Assembly: GCA_002898315.1 (NCBI GenBank)
Contig: BEHV01000001.1
Coordinates: forward strand, 62,001-126,000
From: a bacterium HR19
GTDB lineage: Bacteria; Calescibacteriota; Calescibacteriia; Calescibacteriales; Calescibacteriaceae
Reading direction: 5' to 3'
DNA: 64,000 nt
Made by a program: the position numbers and the translations under genes. Below are positions 17,377 to 25,740 of the stretch, one piece after another; the stretch's first letter is position 1; each line of letters starts with the position of its first letter. The notes beneath the pieces are model-generated. The model was not told the origin of the DNA. It saw only the letters and a program-made list of their open reading frames with translations, and did no database searches.

Positions 17377-18990
17377 ATGTCATCTTTCAGAAAATACCTT
17401 CCAGATGAAAAAGAAAAGTTTGAAATAAAAAAAGAAGTAAAAGAGAGAATAATGAGGGATATTTTCTACTACACAAGGGAAGATGATTCATATATGAGAA
17501 GATTGCTTAACGAGACAATCTCAGCCGAAATAGAAAGGTGGAAAAATGAAAGAGAGTTCCCTCTATCTTCTTTCTACATCAAATACTTCAAGAAAGTAAG
17601 ACAAAAACTTTCAAAGATTTCAGATAACGAAAGAAAATATCTGCTATCTCAAATAGTGGAAACATATATGGATGAAATTCAGGGGCATTTTTCACCACTT
17701 ATATACAACCTCGCAACAAAAGTCGTTCCACAAGCGCTTTCTTTCATGCTAACAGGATTATCTCTACCTAACATACTTATAAGATTGATTGAACTCAATC
17801 TGCCTTCAATTGATACTCACCTTATAATTGATGGAAACAGAGAGAAGATAGCAAAATTAGCGAAAAAGGGAACTATAATGCTTGTTCCAACGCATGTGAG
17901 CCACATGGATTCACCAATAATTGGTTATGTTGTATACAAACTCGGTCTTCCCCCTTTCCTTTACGGCGCGGGACTTAACCTTTTCTCAAATCCAATACTT
18001 GGATTCTTCATGAGAAATCTCGGCGCATACAAAGTTGATAGAAAAAGAAAGCACGAACTTTATCTTGATACCCTCAAAGAATATGTATGCGCAACCCTTG
18101 AAAGAGAATATGACCACATATTCTTTCCAGAAGGAACAAGGTCAAGAACAGGAACTTCCCCAGAAAAACTCAAGATGGGAATACTTGGGTGTGGATTGAA
18201 ATCATTTATAAACAATCTCCAGATGAAAAAAGAGAGACCAAATATATACATCGTTCCAGCTACATTCACCTATCACCTCGTCCTTGAAGCCGAAAGTTTA
18301 ATAAAGCAGTACCTTGAAGACACAACAAAAGAGGACTGGGTTTCTTATTCGGACGAAGCTTTCAAAATTCCAAGAGTAGTTGATTTTATAAAAAGGATAG
18401 TTGAGATGGATATAAAAGTTTTTGTAAGGTTATCGGACGCTTTTGACCCATTCGGAAACTATGTTGATGATGAAGGAAACTCACTTGACCCCTCGGGAAG
18501 ACCGATAGACCCGAAAAAATATGTGATAAAAGATGGGAATATAGTTCATGACAGACAGAGAGATGCAGAATACACAAAAGAACTCGCATCAAAAATACTC
18601 AAAACATATAGAAAAGATAATATGGTGCTCTCTACAAATCTCTCATGCTTTACCATATTTCACCTCGGAATGAAAAAAGTTGAGGAAGACGACGAAATAA
18701 GAGCCATCTCTCTTATGGAAGGTTTAGAGATAGATATGAAGGAAACCCTAAAATACCTTGAAATAGCTAAAGAAAAATTCATAGAGCTTGAAAAGGAAGA
18801 TAAAATAAGAGTTATAGATAGAGTGAAAATAAAGACAGCAGGGAACATTATTGACACCGCATACAGGGTTTTCTCAAAATACCACAAAATTCCCCCATTC
18901 ACTATTTCAAAAAACAAGATAAAAATTCTCAATCCCCCACTGCTATACTATTACAGAAACAGATTGAAAGATTACATCTCTTTTGATTAA
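17377..18990 (+). CDS. PlsB-like glycerol-3-phosphate acyltransferase
   Basis: This 537-residue protein has the acyltransferase blocks of the PlsB/PlsC superfamily: HVSHMD (173-178, the HX4D catalytic motif) and FPEGTRSR (250-257, substrate phosphate binding). PlsB-type enzymes make lysophosphatidic acid, the first step of phospholipid synthesis. The length and the His-x-Ser-His-Met-Asp form favour PlsB over the shorter PlsC, but it is much shorter than E. coli PlsB (about 800 residues). The long C-terminal region (about 340-537) has no recognised motif. There is no clear membrane anchor. Confidence 0.82.
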   Translation: MSSFRKYLPDEKEKFEIKKEVKERIMRDIFYYTREDDSYMRRLLNETISAEIERWKNEREFPLSSFYIKYFKKVRQKLSKISDNERKYLLSQIVETYMDEIQGHFSPLIYNLATKVVPQALSFMLTGLSLPNILIRLIELNLPSIDTHLIIDGNREKIAKLAKKGTIMLVPTHVSHMDSPIIGYVVYKLGLPPFLYGAGLNLFSNPILGFFMRNLGAYKVDRKRKHELYLDTLKEYVCATLEREYDHIFFPEGTRSRTGTSPEKLKMGILGCGLKSFINNLQMKKERPNIYIVPATFTYHLVLEAESLIKQYLEDTTKEDWVSYSDEAFKIPRVVDFIKRIVEMDIKVFVRLSDAFDPFGNYVDDEGNSLDPSGRPIDPKKYVIKDGNIVHDRQRDAEYTKELASKILKTYRKDNMVLSTNLSCFTIFHLGMKKVEEDDEIRAISLMEGLEIDMKETLKYLEIAKEKFIELEKEDKIRVIDRVKIKTAGNIIDTAYRVFSKYHKIPPFTISKNKIKILNPPLLYYYRNRLKDYISFD

Positions 18991-19006
18991 AACTGTGTTT
19001 TTGATT

Positions 19007-19522
19007 TCAGGCAAGAGAGCTTAATTTCTTGCTCATCTCCTCAGAAAGAACCTTTGCTTCAACTGCCATGTTCTTTTCAAGATAGTCCTTCATATACTTT
19101 TCAATAATCTTATTTACAAGCGGATTTAACGAGATCTTCAACTCACCTTCTATTATTCTTCTTGTTTTATTTTTCCCTTCTGGAAGGAGTTTTATTCTCC
19201 CTTTGAAATGTATCTTACCTTCAAAAAACACAGGAACCATTTCAAACTCATATTCTTTTTTATCTGGATAGTATTTTGTTATCTCATACCACTTGAGCAT
19301 ATCTGGCTTCACCGCCTTTTTCACAACATCGGGTATTTCAGCTTCTCCTTCGTAAAGAACTTTCCTATATATATAACCCCCTTCGTTTCTCTGCTCTACA
19401 ACCTCCCTTTTCTTAACATTAGGGAGCTTTCTCACGACATTATCTATAACCTCAATATCGCTCCAAAGGATGTCAAACTTATCAACAGGGACATCAAAGA
19501 TATGCTCCATCTTAACTTTCAT
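19007..19522 (-). CDS. DUF2505-like (SRPBCC-fold) protein
   Basis: The 171-residue cytoplasmic protein resembles DUF2505 and other START/SRPBCC-like proteins, which form a hydrophobic-ligand-binding barrel closed by a long C-terminal helix. The N-terminal MKVKMEHIFDVPVDKFD strand-helix, the central alternating strands and the final amphipathic helix ending in EEMSKKLSSLA fit. The ligand is unknown. It lies downstream of the MaoC-like gene on the same strand, but the 81-base gap holds its own TATAAT and a hairpin, so it may be separately controlled. Confidence 0.6.
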   Translation of the reverse strand: MKVKMEHIFDVPVDKFDILWSDIEVIDNVVRKLPNVKKREVVEQRNEGGYIYRKVLYEGEAEIPDVVKKAVKPDMLKWYEITKYYPDKKEYEFEMVPVFFEGKIHFKGRIKLLPEGKNKTRRIIEGELKISLNPLVNKIIEKYMKDYLEKNMAVEAKVLSEEMSKKLSSLA

Positions 19523-19537
19523 TTTCTTTCTGATATA

Positions 19538-19568
19538 CCGGCAAAGGGTGATTGAAACCCAGAGCCGG
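19538..19568 (-). promoter_or_regulatory. 5' leader hairpin before DUF2505-like gene
   Basis: On the minus strand CCGGC pairs with GCCGG, enclosing a 3x3 internal loop, then GGGT paired with ACCC around a seven-base loop. A TATAAT box lies just upstream, at about 19578-19583. The hairpin ends 16 bases before the ATG and is not followed by a T-run, so it looks like a leader structure rather than a terminator. Confidence 0.45.
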
Positions 19569-19603
19569 AATAAAAAAATTATAACAAATCAAGTATAAAA
19601 AAT

Positions 19604-20140
19604 CTAACCAACTTCCCTTTTTAAAAAGTGTTCTTTTTTCTTTACGAGAACCGACCTTTTATATTCTATCACGACTTCTCCGTTCTGATTTACTCCTACT
19701 GTTCTGAAAGTGACAATTCCCGCCTCAGGTCTTGAGCGTGACTCTCTTTTTTCAATAACTTCTGAGAAAGCGAAAATTGTATCTCCGGGATAGACGGGCT
19801 TTAAAAATTTGACATCTGTGTATCCCAAAAGTGCGAGGGCTTGCTCGCTTAAATCTTCAACGCTCATGCCCAAAACTGTGTTGAAAACCAAAAGATGATT
19901 TATTATGCTCTTTTCATAACCCATCTTCTTCGCCCATTCATCGTTAAAATATACGGGATTATAATTCATTGTGAGAGTGGTGAAAATTATGTTATCAGCT
20001 TCTGTAAACGTTCTTCCCCAGTGATGATAATATCTTTCGCCTAACTCAAAATCCTCAAAAAATCTCCCCCTTACTATCTTTTTTACCTTCTTACCATCTC
20101 TTTCTATTTCAATAATCTCCTTTGATTCAAGTTTTTTCAT
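19604..20140 (-). CDS. MaoC-like hot-dog protein, catalytic His replaced
   Basis: The 178-residue protein matches MaoC-family acyl-CoA dehydratases of the mesaconyl-CoA-hydratase-like group: GRTFTEADN (42-50), the LTMNxNP block (56-62), LGYTDVKFLKPVYPGDT and the KRESRSRP segment. Where relatives have NPxH, this protein has NPVY (61-64), so the catalytic His is Tyr64. It may be a non-hydratase thioester-binding protein, or use another residue. No CoA-pathway genes are adjacent. It ends in a Lys-rich tail. Confidence 0.82.
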   Translation of the reverse strand: MKKLESKEIIEIERDGKKVKKIVRGRFFEDFELGERYYHHWGRTFTEADNIIFTTLTMNYNPVYFNDEWAKKMGYEKSIINHLLVFNTVLGMSVEDLSEQALALLGYTDVKFLKPVYPGDTIFAFSEVIEKRESRSRPEAGIVTFRTVGVNQNGEVVIEYKRSVLVKKKEHFLKREVG

Positions 20141-20231
20141 AGTTTTTATAGATAAAGAAAAAGAAAAATTTTTGAGTTTTTCAGAAATATTGACTTGACT
20201 GTAATGTGATTTTATAGGTTCAGGGCAAAGA

Positions 20232-20732
20232 TTATGTTTTTGATTTTATCTTTCTCCACGCCTGTTCAAGCTCTTCTATATATGAAATAATCTTCTCAAA
20301 GAGTTTTTCATCTTTTGATATATCTGCTTCAACTATTTTTTTTGTGATAAAAAGATATGATGTTATAAGATATTTTCCGACCTCGTTAGGTTCTGTTATA
20401 GCGATCAGAGTATCAAAAATTCGCATAGCCCGAGAGACGCCCTCATACTTTAACTCATAATCTTTGTTTCTTATACCTTCTATTGCCTTTTTCAAAGATG
20501 CTTTTGCAAGGTCATAACACATAAGAAGAAGAGAAACAGGGTCAGCAGTCCTCAAAGAACTCTCAAAAAAACTATCAAAACCTTTCCCTTGAACCTTCTG
20601 AAAACCTCCTGATTGAATCTCTGCTGATATATCAGCTTTTTGAGCATCAGATGACTCTACACTTTTTTCTTCTTCTGATTCAAACTCTATTTTCCTTGAA
20701 ACCAAATCGTCTATTATCTTTTTTGATGACAT
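20232..20732 (-). CDS. fliS: Flagellar export chaperone FliS
   Basis: FliS binds flagellin in the cytoplasm and keeps it unfolded for export. The C-terminal 110 residues match FliS: ADPVSLLLMCYD helix start, the VSRAMRIFDTLIA helix and the closing EELEQAWRKIKSK. A polar N-terminal extension of about 50 residues precedes this core, longer than usual for FliS. The ATG at 20732 is chosen over an in-frame TTG at 20750. It follows flaG closely (gap about 19 bases) and shares its sigma-28 promoter. Confidence 0.85.
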   Translation of the reverse strand: MSSKKIIDDLVSRKIEFESEEEKSVESSDAQKADISAEIQSGGFQKVQGKGFDSFFESSLRTADPVSLLLMCYDLAKASLKKAIEGIRNKDYELKYEGVSRAMRIFDTLIAITEPNEVGKYLITSYLFITKKIVEADISKDEKLFEKIISYIEELEQAWRKIKSKT

Positions 20733-20751
20733 AAAATTAAACCAAAACAAC

Positions 20752-21129
20752 TTAAAGCAATCGGAAATATTTTTTCAGAATAAATCCAATCAGTATATCA
20801 AAAACCTCGTTCATTCTCTGAATGACACTGGTAATCTCTTTTGGTGGGAAAACCTTTACCGCTTTGCCACTTTGAACATCTACAACCTTAACAACAGGGA
20901 TATTTCCTTCTCTATCAAACGCAAGATATATGCCGAGGTTTTTTATCTTTGAGTTTATGCTCTCTATGATCTTCTGCATTTCTTCAACTGTCATTTCAGC
21001 TTTTTGAGATACAACGCGGTTCTGCATCTCTTTGAGTTCATTTACTGTATTTTTAACATTTTCGGGTAAAGATTTCAATAAGGTTCCGGGAAAGTTTTCA
21101 TACTCCGCGCCTATTTTTTTGACATCCAT
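20752..21129 (-). CDS. flaG: FlaG-family flagellar protein
   Basis: The 125-residue protein has an N-terminal low-complexity and coiled-coil half (about 1-60), then the FlaG domain with LAFDREGNIPVVKVVDVQSGKAVKVFPPKE, the strand pair typical of the family. FlaG affects filament length in several bacteria. A strong AAGGAGG ribosome binding site precedes the ATG, and a sigma-28-type promoter lies 40-66 bases upstream. It is the first gene of a flaG-fliS unit. Flagellin itself is not in the window. Confidence 0.85.
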   Translation of the reverse strand: MDVKKIGAEYENFPGTLLKSLPENVKNTVNELKEMQNRVVSQKAEMTVEEMQKIIESINSKIKNLGIYLAFDREGNIPVVKVVDVQSGKAVKVFPPKEITSVIQRMNEVFDILIGFILKKYFRLL

Positions 21130-21168
21130 GCCACTTAAACCTCCTTTTTGTCCTCTAATATAAGTTAG

Positions 21169-21195
21169 TAATCGGAAAAAATAGAAAGTAATTTA
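21169..21195 (-). promoter_or_regulatory. Sigma-28 (FliA) promoter of flaG-fliS
   Basis: On the minus strand TAAATTAC (21188-21195), an 11-base spacer and TCCGATTA (21169-21176) match the FliA layout TAAAGTTT-N11-GCCGATAA, with an intact CCGAT core. The gene downstream is a late flagellar gene, as expected for this sigma factor. Confidence 0.72.
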
Positions 21196-21236
21196 ATATG
21201 TTATTGATAAATTTTAATCTGATTCAAGTTTAAACA

Positions 21237-22211
21237 TCAGGTTATGAAGAAAACATGATTTCCAGATGAGACCGAAATTTTTCTGGCTGTGTACAGGTCG
21301 CCATCTACTGTAAATCCAATCTCTTTTTCTGATTCAATGTCAATTTTTACCGCAAGTTCGTTCAGAGATTCTTTGGGAAGAACTCCGAACCATATTAAAG
21401 GGAGGAAAAATCCCAATTTCATTAGTGAGCCCGAGTAAGCGAGAGCGTTGAAGTTATTGTGAGAATAAGGTGCCTTTGGGAAGTTTGAAAAATTCAGTCC
21501 AAAAGTGTGAATAGTACTTGCTCCTATAATAAAAAAATCTTTTTCTATCTCAAAATCGCATGTTTTTCCATCTGAGAGATAAACTTTGAGTTTGCATCTT
21601 TCAAAACGCAAAATGTTTTTTTGATTTTTAGGAATTTCCGATAATGCTCTGATGATAGTTTTCACTCCCCCAACAGGTCCCTGAATTTTACCACTGTAAT
21701 AATCTTGCAAAAATTTATATGGGGTTATAGCTCCAAAAATTATACCTGCCAAAAAATCTTTTTCTGTTGAGATAAAAAGGACATTTCTTGGTATGACCTC
21801 TATTTCTTCGGAAGAGATGTAGGTGTGGATTTTTTTCAGGAGTTGAGGGGGATTGGGGATACGAAGCGAGGAAGCGATTGTATTCATAGTACCACCGCGA
21901 AGATGTGCGAGAAAGATTTCAGAACTTTTGCTCATCGCTCCGCTCTTTTTCAAGCTTGTGAGGAGATAAGACAGGGTTCCGTCTCCGCCGAAAACCAAAA
22001 ATATATCTTTGTCCTCCACATCAAACTCTACATTTTGATCTGGAAAGAAAATGACTCTATCTGGCAAAACTTTCTCATCTTCAAGCAATCTGTAAAGGGT
22101 TATAAATTTTGAGGGACTGTAATTAGAGTTATTGCCTGCTTTTTTATTATAGACCAGAATTAATCTACTTATTTTTTTCTTTTTTTTGAGTTTTTTATAA
22201 TTGTGGTACAT
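21237..22211 (-). CDS. Diacylglycerol-kinase-family lipid kinase
   Basis: This 324-residue protein belongs to the DAGK/YegS/sphingosine-kinase catalytic family. It shows the nucleotide loop GGDGT (75-79), the LRGGTMN segment (104-110) and the C-terminal substrate-binding beta domain. Such enzymes phosphorylate diacylglycerol or related lipids at the inner membrane. It begins two bases after the rplQ stop and is therefore probably the last gene of the rpoA-rplQ transcript, an unusual partner for that operon. The N-terminus is very Lys-rich. The exact lipid is unknown. Confidence 0.85.
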   Translation of the reverse strand: MYHNYKKLKKKKKISRLILVYNKKAGNNSNYSPSKFITLYRLLEDEKVLPDRVIFFPDQNVEFDVEDKDIFLVFGGDGTLSYLLTSLKKSGAMSKSSEIFLAHLRGGTMNTIASSLRIPNPPQLLKKIHTYISSEEIEVIPRNVLFISTEKDFLAGIIFGAITPYKFLQDYYSGKIQGPVGGVKTIIRALSEIPKNQKNILRFERCKLKVYLSDGKTCDFEIEKDFFIIGASTIHTFGLNFSNFPKAPYSHNNFNALAYSGSLMKLGFFLPLIWFGVLPKESLNELAVKIDIESEKEIGFTVDGDLYTARKISVSSGNHVFFIT

Positions 22212-22213
22212 TT

Positions 22214-22594
22214 TCAGTTTACGAATGTTATGATAGATTTTTGTGCGGAATCTCCTGCTCTTTGGTAAAGTTTTATAATTCTTATGTATCCGCCGGGTCT
22301 ATCTTTGAACTTTGGGGTTATTTCTTCAAGAAGTTTTTTCACCGCCTTTTTGTTTTGGAGGAAGGAAAAAATATATCTTGCACTGTTTATTGATTGAGGG
22401 GATTTTGTGTTGTTGGGGTCAAATTCTTTTGCTTTCGTTATGAGTTTTTCCACAAACCTTCTGAGTTCTTTTGCCTTAGCTGTTGTGGTTTCAATTTTCC
22501 CCGATAGTATTAGGTCGCAGGCAAGTTGCCTCAAAAGCGCAAGTCGGTGAGGGGTAGGTCTTTTGAGCTTTCTCATCTTAACTCTGTGCCTCAT
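22214..22594 (-). CDS. rplQ: 50S ribosomal protein L17
   Basis: At 126 residues this is a standard-length L17. It has the invariant start MRHRVKMRKLKRPTPHR (usually RHRKxGRKLxRxxxHR), the RQLACDLI helix and the ITTxAKAKELR region. L17 binds 23S rRNA near the exit tunnel. It has an AAGGAGGG ribosome binding site and follows rpoA with a gap of about 20 bases, the one pair preserved from the usual alpha operon. Confidence 0.97.
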   Translation of the reverse strand: MRHRVKMRKLKRPTPHRLALLRQLACDLILSGKIETTTAKAKELRRFVEKLITKAKEFDPNNTKSPQSINSARYIFSFLQNKKAVKKLLEEITPKFKDRPGGYIRIIKLYQRAGDSAQKSIITFVN

Positions 22595-22616
22595 ACCAAT
22601 TCCCTCCTTAAATTGC

Positions 22617-23630
22617 TCACTTTTCTTTTTTCTCTTCCATAATTTTCTGCTGGATCTGTTCGTCTGTCATACCGAGGTCAAGATTAGCCCTAAGGAGTGT
22701 TTCTCTTATTTCTTTGAGGGACCTTCTTCCGAGGTTAGGCAGGGCGAGCAAGTCCTTTTCTGTCTTTTTAACGAGTTCATAAACGGTATTTATGTTATGG
22801 GCTTTGAGAACCTCATAAGCTTTGCGTGGCAAGTTAAGATCTTCTATATCTCTTTTGAGAAACTCTTCAATTGTAGAAACTTTTATATCTTTCCTTTCTC
22901 TCTCGTATTTACCTCTTTCAACATAGTTTTTGAGTGCCTCAAAATGCTCTATGAGAAGGTCTATTGATTTTTCGTATGCCTCCTGCGGGGTTATAGTTCC
23001 ATCTGACCATATATCTAAAACAAGTTCATCGTAATCAGCTCTTTCCTGATACATAGTTGTTCTGACCTCGTAATTCACTTTAACTATTGGATTGAAAATA
23101 GCATCTATGGGAATAGTTCCAGCAGGCAGGTCAAACATAAACTGAACTCTTTCTGCGGGAACATATCCTCTGCCTTTTGCTATGAAAAGCTCGCATCTGA
23201 ACTTATACTTCGGCATAACTTCGGTTATATACTGGTCTTTATTTTCCACCTCAACGCTTCCCTGAATATCTCCCGCCCTCACTACTCTTGGGGTATCACC
23301 TTTTGTATTATCTACTTTGATCTCAGCTCTGACAAAATCTTTATCTCCGAGTATTTTCAACCTTACTCTTTTGAGGTATAGTATTATCATTGCGACATCA
23401 TCTCTGACACCTTCTATGGAAGAGAATTCGTGAGGGACATCATCTATTTTCACTCCAACTATTGCAGAGCCTTCCATTGAGCTCAGGAGAACTCTTCTCA
23501 GCGAATTTCCAAGAGTATATCCGAACCCCCTCTCAAGCGGACCGATGTAAAATCTCTGATACATTCTTCTTGCATTTTCCGGGACAGTTTCATCTATTTT
23601 TGTTCCTTCTGGGAAGACAAATTCAACCAT
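22617..23630 (-). CDS. rpoA: RNA polymerase alpha subunit
   Basis: The 337-residue protein has the full RpoA layout. The N-terminal dimerisation domain (about 1-230) carries GFGYTLGNSLRRVLLSS, the linker follows, and a C-terminal domain (about 255-320) carries LARKAYEVL and LPNLGRRSLKEI helix-hairpin-helix signatures. A strong AAGGAGGA ribosome binding site precedes the ATG. In most bacteria rpsM, rpsK and rpsD lie directly upstream, but here the upstream neighbour is a divergent 5S rRNA gene. Confidence 0.97.
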   Translation of the reverse strand: MVEFVFPEGTKIDETVPENARRMYQRFYIGPLERGFGYTLGNSLRRVLLSSMEGSAIVGVKIDDVPHEFSSIEGVRDDVAMIILYLKRVRLKILGDKDFVRAEIKVDNTKGDTPRVVRAGDIQGSVEVENKDQYITEVMPKYKFRCELFIAKGRGYVPAERVQFMFDLPAGTIPIDAIFNPIVKVNYEVRTTMYQERADYDELVLDIWSDGTITPQEAYEKSIDLLIEHFEALKNYVERGKYERERKDIKVSTIEEFLKRDIEDLNLPRKAYEVLKAHNINTVYELVKKTEKDLLALPNLGRRSLKEIRETLLRANLDLGMTDEQIQQKIMEEKKEK

Positions 23631-23703
23631 ACTGGAAAATCCTCCTTGTGGTATTTTTTAAAGGTAATGAGGCGGGGAAAAAATTTGAAATTTTTCTGAA
23701 AAA

Positions 23704-23732
23704 TTTGCACTTATATTTTTTTGTTTTAGATT
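23704..23732 (+). promoter_or_regulatory. Candidate promoter of 5S rRNA gene
   Basis: TTGCAC (23704-23709), a 16-base spacer and TAGATT (23727-23732) precede the 5S gene so that the expected transcription start falls at about the first base of mature 5S RNA. Both hexamers are imperfect. Confidence 0.35.
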
Positions 23733-23740
23733 TTGAGTTA

Positions 23741-23859
23741 GCTCAGGAGCCATACCGGGGGTGACACCCGCCTTCCCATTCCGAACAGGACCGGGAAACC
23801 CCCCCAGGGCCGATGATACTGCGTCCGCACGGGCGTGGGAAAGTAGGTCGCTCCTGGGC
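23741..23859 (+). rRNA. rrf: 5S ribosomal RNA, stand-alone gene
   Basis: The 119-base sequence has the universal 5S loop CCCATTCCGAACAGG and a ten-base-pair terminal helix formed by GCTCAGGAGC and GCTCCTGGGC (one G-U). A run of six T follows directly, which with the terminal helix could act as an intrinsic terminator. It is GC-rich compared with its surroundings, as expected for a thermophile rRNA. No 16S, 23S or tRNA is adjacent; the neighbours are rpoA (divergent) and a hydrolase gene (convergent, nine bases away). Confidence 0.95.
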
Positions 23860-23867
23860 TTTTTTCA

Positions 23868-24950
23868 CTATATCTTCGGGTAATAATTCCTGACACTGAC
23901 CCACCGTGCGGGAACATCGTCATCTTTTAAAAAATCATCTATATTCTTTATTCCGAGAAAACCTCTATCCCAAAGATACTCTACGTGTGCTCCTACTTCA
24001 TCTAATGCAAGAATAAACTGATAACCTTTCTTGTCTGGGAACATTCTCTCTGTTATCTCAACGATAGTGAGTGGTTCTTTACACATATCAAGAATTGCTC
24101 TTATTCTATTTCTGTGATGCTCCTTTATTTCGTCTATTCTTTTCACAACATCTTCAATTATTGAGTAGTGCGCTGGAAGCCCTAAACTTATCTTTCTCTT
24201 CAAAACTACCTCCCTTACTTTGTCAAGGGATTCAATATAGTGTCCCACACCTGTGTATTTCATTATACTTTCTGGGAACTGATGGGGAGTTATGTAGGGC
24301 AGTATATGGTCTCCGGTGAAAATAACATCATCAAAGATAAGACACATGTGTCCCGGGCTATGCCCTGGGGTATGAATGACCTCAAAACCATACAGTTTAT
24401 CTCCATCGTGCAAAGCTCTTGTTATTTTTGCCGACCTCAAAAATTCTTTTGATGCAGTATACATAGAAACATATGTTTTTATTCCTTCTTCATCAAGTCC
24501 AGCTCGTGCGAGGAATATTTTGAGGTAGTGTCTGGCATAAATGAAAACCTCTTCAAATCTCTCAACTGCTTTTGAATCAACCTCATGAACATAAACTTCT
24601 ATATTCGGATTTACATTTCTGATGAGATTTATTCCTCCAAAGTGGTCTATATGTGCGTGCGTTATAAACAAAGCTTTAATATCTTCAACTTTCACTCCGT
24701 ATCTTTGAGTTATCTCCTGTGAAAACTTATTTAAAAATTTGTTGAAGTCGGTCATATAACCAAGGTCTACCAAGAACACTCCATCGTCACCAAGGACGAC
24801 ATAGATGCTGTTATAAAGGTAAGGGAGGGTATTTACAGAGAGGCGAACTATTTTGCGTTTTTGAGATGTTTCAAACTCTTCGGTTGGAAGTTCCTGAGTT
24901 ATTCTCTCTCTTCTTTCTTCACTTTGCAATTTGCTCTTTTCTGATACCAT
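23868..24950 (-). CDS. MBL-fold hydrolase with C-terminal winged helix
   Basis: The 360-residue protein has the metallo-beta-lactamase signature THAHIDH (97-103), the later HTPGHSPGH metal-binding motif and a TGDHILP segment supplying a bridging Asp. The C-terminal 90 residues (ALDEVGAHVEYLWDRGFL) resemble the small helical domain of LACTB2-type hydrolases. The substrate is unknown; thioesters, RNA and lactones are all precedents. The first 35 residues are charged and lack a signal peptide. A TAAAAA box lies seven bases before the ATG. Confidence 0.85.
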   Translation of the reverse strand: MVSEKSKLQSEERRERITQELPTEEFETSQKRKIVRLSVNTLPYLYNSIYVVLGDDGVFLVDLGYMTDFNKFLNKFSQEITQRYGVKVEDIKALFITHAHIDHFGGINLIRNVNPNIEVYVHEVDSKAVERFEEVFIYARHYLKIFLARAGLDEEGIKTYVSMYTASKEFLRSAKITRALHDGDKLYGFEVIHTPGHSPGHMCLIFDDVIFTGDHILPYITPHQFPESIMKYTGVGHYIESLDKVREVVLKRKISLGLPAHYSIIEDVVKRIDEIKEHHRNRIRAILDMCKEPLTIVEITERMFPDKKGYQFILALDEVGAHVEYLWDRGFLGIKNIDDFLKDDDVPARWVSVRNYYPKI

Positions 24951-25014
24951 AGATTAATTTTTACTTATTGCTCTTCAAATTTTGTTTTCTTCAAGTGTTT
25001 TCAAGTGAATGCGA

Positions 25015-25740
25015 TTATATTGATATGAAAAAGATGTTATCGGTTGCTCTGAATTTTTCAAATCCATCTTCAACTTCTACATCATAGCTTACAAACTTTT
25101 CTTTTTCAGCAAAAACGAAAACCTTTTTATCTTTCAGAGCGTCGCAGAATTTTTTAGAAGGGAACCCATTCAGGATAAAGATTTCTTTTTCTTTTGAAAT
25201 CACAGCATCAGCTCCCATAATACCTATTTCAACAGAATTTTTGAGTTGTTGCTCATCAACAAAAATTATATTTTTTTTGAATCTTTTTGCGTGATTATCT
25301 TCGGAAAGTGCGAAGAACTTTTTAGCTTCGGAGGAAATTATTATTTCGTTCAGTATAGATGAAAAACTGACAACTCCTATGAGTGAATAGGGTTTTATGA
25401 TTTGAAGACCTATGTCAACAAGCTTTTTTCTTTTCTGCTCAATTTCATCTATAAGAGAAGCAATAAAATCTTTCAGGTTTTGTAAATCTTTATTACTTTC
25501 AAGAAAGATTTTTATCTTTTCAGCGTAGGAAGATATGATCACCATTGATGGTCTTAGTTTTTTCATCTCACCTATGAGTTTTAAAATATGTTCTTTATCT
25601 GGGTTCTGAGATGAGATGAAGTCGTATATTTTGCGTAGTGATTTTATAGCGAGCGTTGTCGCGCCATCTTCTCTATTACGTCTTATATCGTCAAACAAAA
25701 AACCTATCTCCCAAACCTGTAATTTATTATGATTCTGCAT
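25015..25740 (-). CDS. eIF2B-like (IF-2B domain) protein
   Basis: The 241-residue protein has the pattern of the IF-2B alpha/beta/delta family: DIRRNREDGATTLAIKSL near the N-terminus, a long helical bundle and the Rossmann-like GADAVISKEKEIFILNGFPS and VFAEKEKFV segments. Bacterial relatives act as sugar-phosphate isomerases or methylthioribose-1-phosphate isomerases, but the usual catalytic residues are not evident. The ATG at 25740 overlaps the end of the upstream lipoprotein gene by 37 bases; a TTG at 25698 with GGGAG before it is an alternative start. Confidence 0.7.
   Translation of the reverse strand: MQNHNKLQVWEIGFLFDDIRRNREDGATTLAIKSLRKIYDFISSQNPDKEHILKLIGEMKKLRPSMVIISSYAEKIKIFLESNKDLQNLKDFIASLIDEIEQKRKKLVDIGLQIIKPYSLIGVVSFSSILNEIIISSEAKKFFALSEDNHAKRFKKNIIFVDEQQLKNSVEIGIMGADAVISKEKEIFILNGFPSKKFCDALKDKKVFVFAEKEKFVSYDVEVEDGFEKFRATDNIFFISI

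Noticed and set aside
19549-19560. GATTGAAACCC, which resembles the end of many CRISPR repeats
   Set aside because: It occurs once; there is no second copy at spacer distance. It is better explained as the loop and inner stem of the leader hairpin.
20733-20750. TTG start for fliS
   Set aside because: An ATG six codons further on is available, and the extra residues (Phe/Trp-rich) do not fit FliS.
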